A program made the position numbers and the translations under genes. This document shows, piece by piece, positions 62,855 to 64,000 of a stretch of DNA of 64,000 nucleotides. The number at the start of each line of letters is the position of its first letter. Within the stretch, counting starts at the first letter, position 1. Location: the NCBI GenBank assembly GCA_000431975.1, contig HF988582.1:1-64000 (forward strand), read 5' to 3'. This stretch comes from Prevotella sp. CAG:924. GTDB lineage: Bacteria; Bacteroidota; Bacteroidia; Bacteroidales; Bacteroidaceae. The notes beneath the pieces are model-generated. The model was not told the DNA's origin. It worked only from the letters and a program-made list of their open reading frames with translations, and ran no database searches.

Positions 62855-63817
62855 ATGAAGACATTTTTCAATGTAGAGGATATCGGACCGCTCGACCAGG
62901 CACTGGCCGAAGCCCGTGAAGTGAAGGACAACCGTTTCGGCTATCAGCAGCTGGGCAAGAACAAGACGTTGCTGATGATCTTCTTCAACAACAGCCTGCG
63001 CACCCGTCTGAGCACGCAGAAGGCAGCCATGAATCTGGGAATGAACGTCATCGTGCTCGATGTCAATGCGGGAGCGTGGAAGCTGGAGACCGAGCGTGGC
63101 GTGATCATGGATGGTGACAAGAGCGAGCATCTCCTCGAGGCCATCCCCGTGATGGGCTGCTATTGTGATATCATCGCCGTGCGTTCCTTTGCCGGCCTGA
63201 ACGACCGCGACTACGACTACGCCGAAACGATCGTCAATCAGTTTGTCAAGTATTCGGGTCGTCCGGTGGTGGCCATGGAGACGGCGACGGTGCACCCGCT
63301 GCAGGCGTTCGCCGATCTGATCACCATCGAGGAGCACAAGGCCACGGCCCGTCCTAAGGTGGTCTTGTCCTGGGCACCCCATTGTCGGGCATTGCCACAG
63401 GCCGTGCCCAACTCGTTCGCCCAGTGGATGAACGCGGCCGATGTCGACTTCGTGGTCACCCATCCTGAAGGCTACGAGCTCGATCCTAAGTTCGTGGGCA
63501 ACGCACGCGTGGAGTACGACCAGAAGAAGGCACTTGAGGGGGCCGACTTCGTCTATGCGAAGAATTGGAGCTGTCCCGGCGTCACCTGTAAGGACGACTA
63601 TGGCAAGATCCTCTCCAAGGATATGAGTTGGACGATCAATGCCGAGCATATGTCGTGGACCAACAACGCCTATTTCATGCACTGTCTGCCTGTCCGTCGT
63701 GGTCTCATCGTCACCGACGATGTCATCGAGGGTCCCCGCAGTCTCGTCATACCCGAGGCGGCCAACCGTGAGATATCTGCAACGGTGGTGCTCAAGCGTG
63801 TCCTCGAGAGTTTGTGA
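62855..63817 (+). CDS. argF': N-succinylornithine (or N-acetylornithine) carbamoyltransferase
   Basis: 320 residues. Carbamoylates an N-acylated ornithine, not free ornithine. Carbamoyl-phosphate motif FFNNSLRTRLSTQKA (43-57) and the acylornithine-family segment ETERGVIMDGDKSEHLLEAI (78-97). Residue 90, Pro in the Bacteroides fragilis succinylornithine enzyme and Glu (position 92) in Xanthomonas acetylornithine enzyme, is Ser here. Changing that Glu to Ser or Pro is reported to switch preference to succinylornithine, so succinyl use is expected. The C-terminal HCLPVRRGLIVTDDVIEGP is typical. It differs from the B. fragilis enzyme by a Cys-rich loop (SCPGVTCKDDYG, about 250-261). Confidence 0.93.
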   Translation: MKTFFNVEDIGPLDQALAEAREVKDNRFGYQQLGKNKTLLMIFFNNSLRTRLSTQKAAMNLGMNVIVLDVNAGAWKLETERGVIMDGDKSEHLLEAIPVMGCYCDIIAVRSFAGLNDRDYDYAETIVNQFVKYSGRPVVAMETATVHPLQAFADLITIEEHKATARPKVVLSWAPHCRALPQAVPNSFAQWMNAADVDFVVTHPEGYELDPKFVGNARVEYDQKKALEGADFVYAKNWSCPGVTCKDDYGKILSKDMSWTINAEHMSWTNNAYFMHCLPVRRGLIVTDDVIEGPRSLVIPEAANREISATVVLKRVLESL

Positions 63818-63840
63818 TCAAGATTCTAGATGAGATAAAG

Positions 63841-63872
63841 GCGCACCATGGATGTTCGCATCCGTGGTGCGT
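63841..63872 (+). terminator. Terminator of the arginine/proline region
   Basis: GCGCACCATGGATG / CATCCGTGGTGCGT stem with a stable TTCG tetraloop, 23 bp after the argF' stop, followed by CTGCTTAATT. It marks the end of the long biosynthetic run. Confidence 0.8.
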
Positions 63873-64000
63873 CTGCTTAATTAGTCTAGTATTATATAAC
63901 ACTGGAGGGGGATAAACAGATGGTGAAGATACACCATAGTATGTCTGGATATATGGACATTATATCCATCCTCCCATTTTTTCAGTCCATCCATAAATAC

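Noticed and set aside
1..64000. tRNA or rRNA genes
   Set aside because: No cloverleaf with T-arm GGTTCRANNC-type core or rRNA signature was noticed in the intergenic stretches, though a covariance search was not possible.

Overview
This window is chromosomal DNA from a member of the Bacteroidota, most likely Prevotellaceae (genus is inference). The signs are: -7 boxes of the form TAnnTTTG, often about 20 bp after a TTTG/CTTG -33 box; little Shine-Dalgarno signal; a type IX secretion plug protein; a type II glutaminyl cyclase; a PnuT/TonB thiamine uptake operon under a TPP riboswitch; PCMD and calycin-like secreted proteins; and a succinyl-type ornithine transcarbamylase. I found no rRNA, tRNA, CRISPR array, transposase or integrase.

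Layout. 0.3-4.5 kb (minus): trmN6, a TPR protein and an orphan NMT1/THI5-like lipoprotein. 4.6-8.8 kb (plus): promoter, TPP riboswitch, TonB-dependent receptor, PnuT, an unlisted 40-residue membrane microprotein and thiamine pyrophosphokinase, i.e. import and trapping of thiamine. 8.8-10.5 kb: gene-free and repeat-rich, with a 106-bp dispersed repeat, a ~0.5-kb dispersed repeat and a 23-bp tandem array. 10.5-14.9 kb (minus): MaoC hydratase, a RelA-type (p)ppGpp synthetase and an AGCS amino acid carrier. 15.0-17.1 kb (minus): two glycosyltransferases, the first AT-rich and lying between direct repeats. 17.7-24.1 kb (plus): SDR, PAP2 phosphatase, MiaB, MsbA-like exporter and LpxL-like acyltransferase, an envelope-lipid group. 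24.3-29.5 kb (plus): a histidine phosphatase, then a three-gene surface locus (PCMD lipoprotein, outer membrane barrel, calycin/PCMD protein). 30.2-37.6 kb (minus): VapE-like helicase with mutS, glutaminyl cyclase, and a class-I amidotransferase/M19 dipeptidase fusion. 37.7-41.1 kb (minus): Lrp regulator and three consecutive FKBPs aimed at different compartments. 41.4-42.1 kb (plus): a sirtuin without its zinc cysteines. 42.1-43.3 kb: gene-free, with the inverted second copy of the ~0.5-kb repeat. 43.4-46.5 kb (minus): ThpR, RmuC and N-carbamoylputrescine amidase. 46.6-51.6 kb (plus): RadA, QueC, Pgk and the T9SS plug protein.

52.0-63.8 kb (plus) is one long arginine/proline region: argR, a GNAT acyltransferase, argG, a PspC micro-membrane protein, argC, argD, proC, an XRE-cupin regulator with an AMP-forming acyl-CoA synthetase, proB, proA and argF', closed by a strong terminator. 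Both pathways start from glutamate. argB, argH and a classical argA are not in the window, so the GNAT is the natural candidate for the first acylation step. argF' carries Ser at the residue that separates succinyl- from acetylornithine use.

The points most worth checking are the thiamine-operon microprotein, the inverted and direct repeats and the glycosyltransferase they bracket, the surface-lipoprotein trio, the orphan VapE-like helicase, and the GNAT/argF' logic of the arginine cluster.
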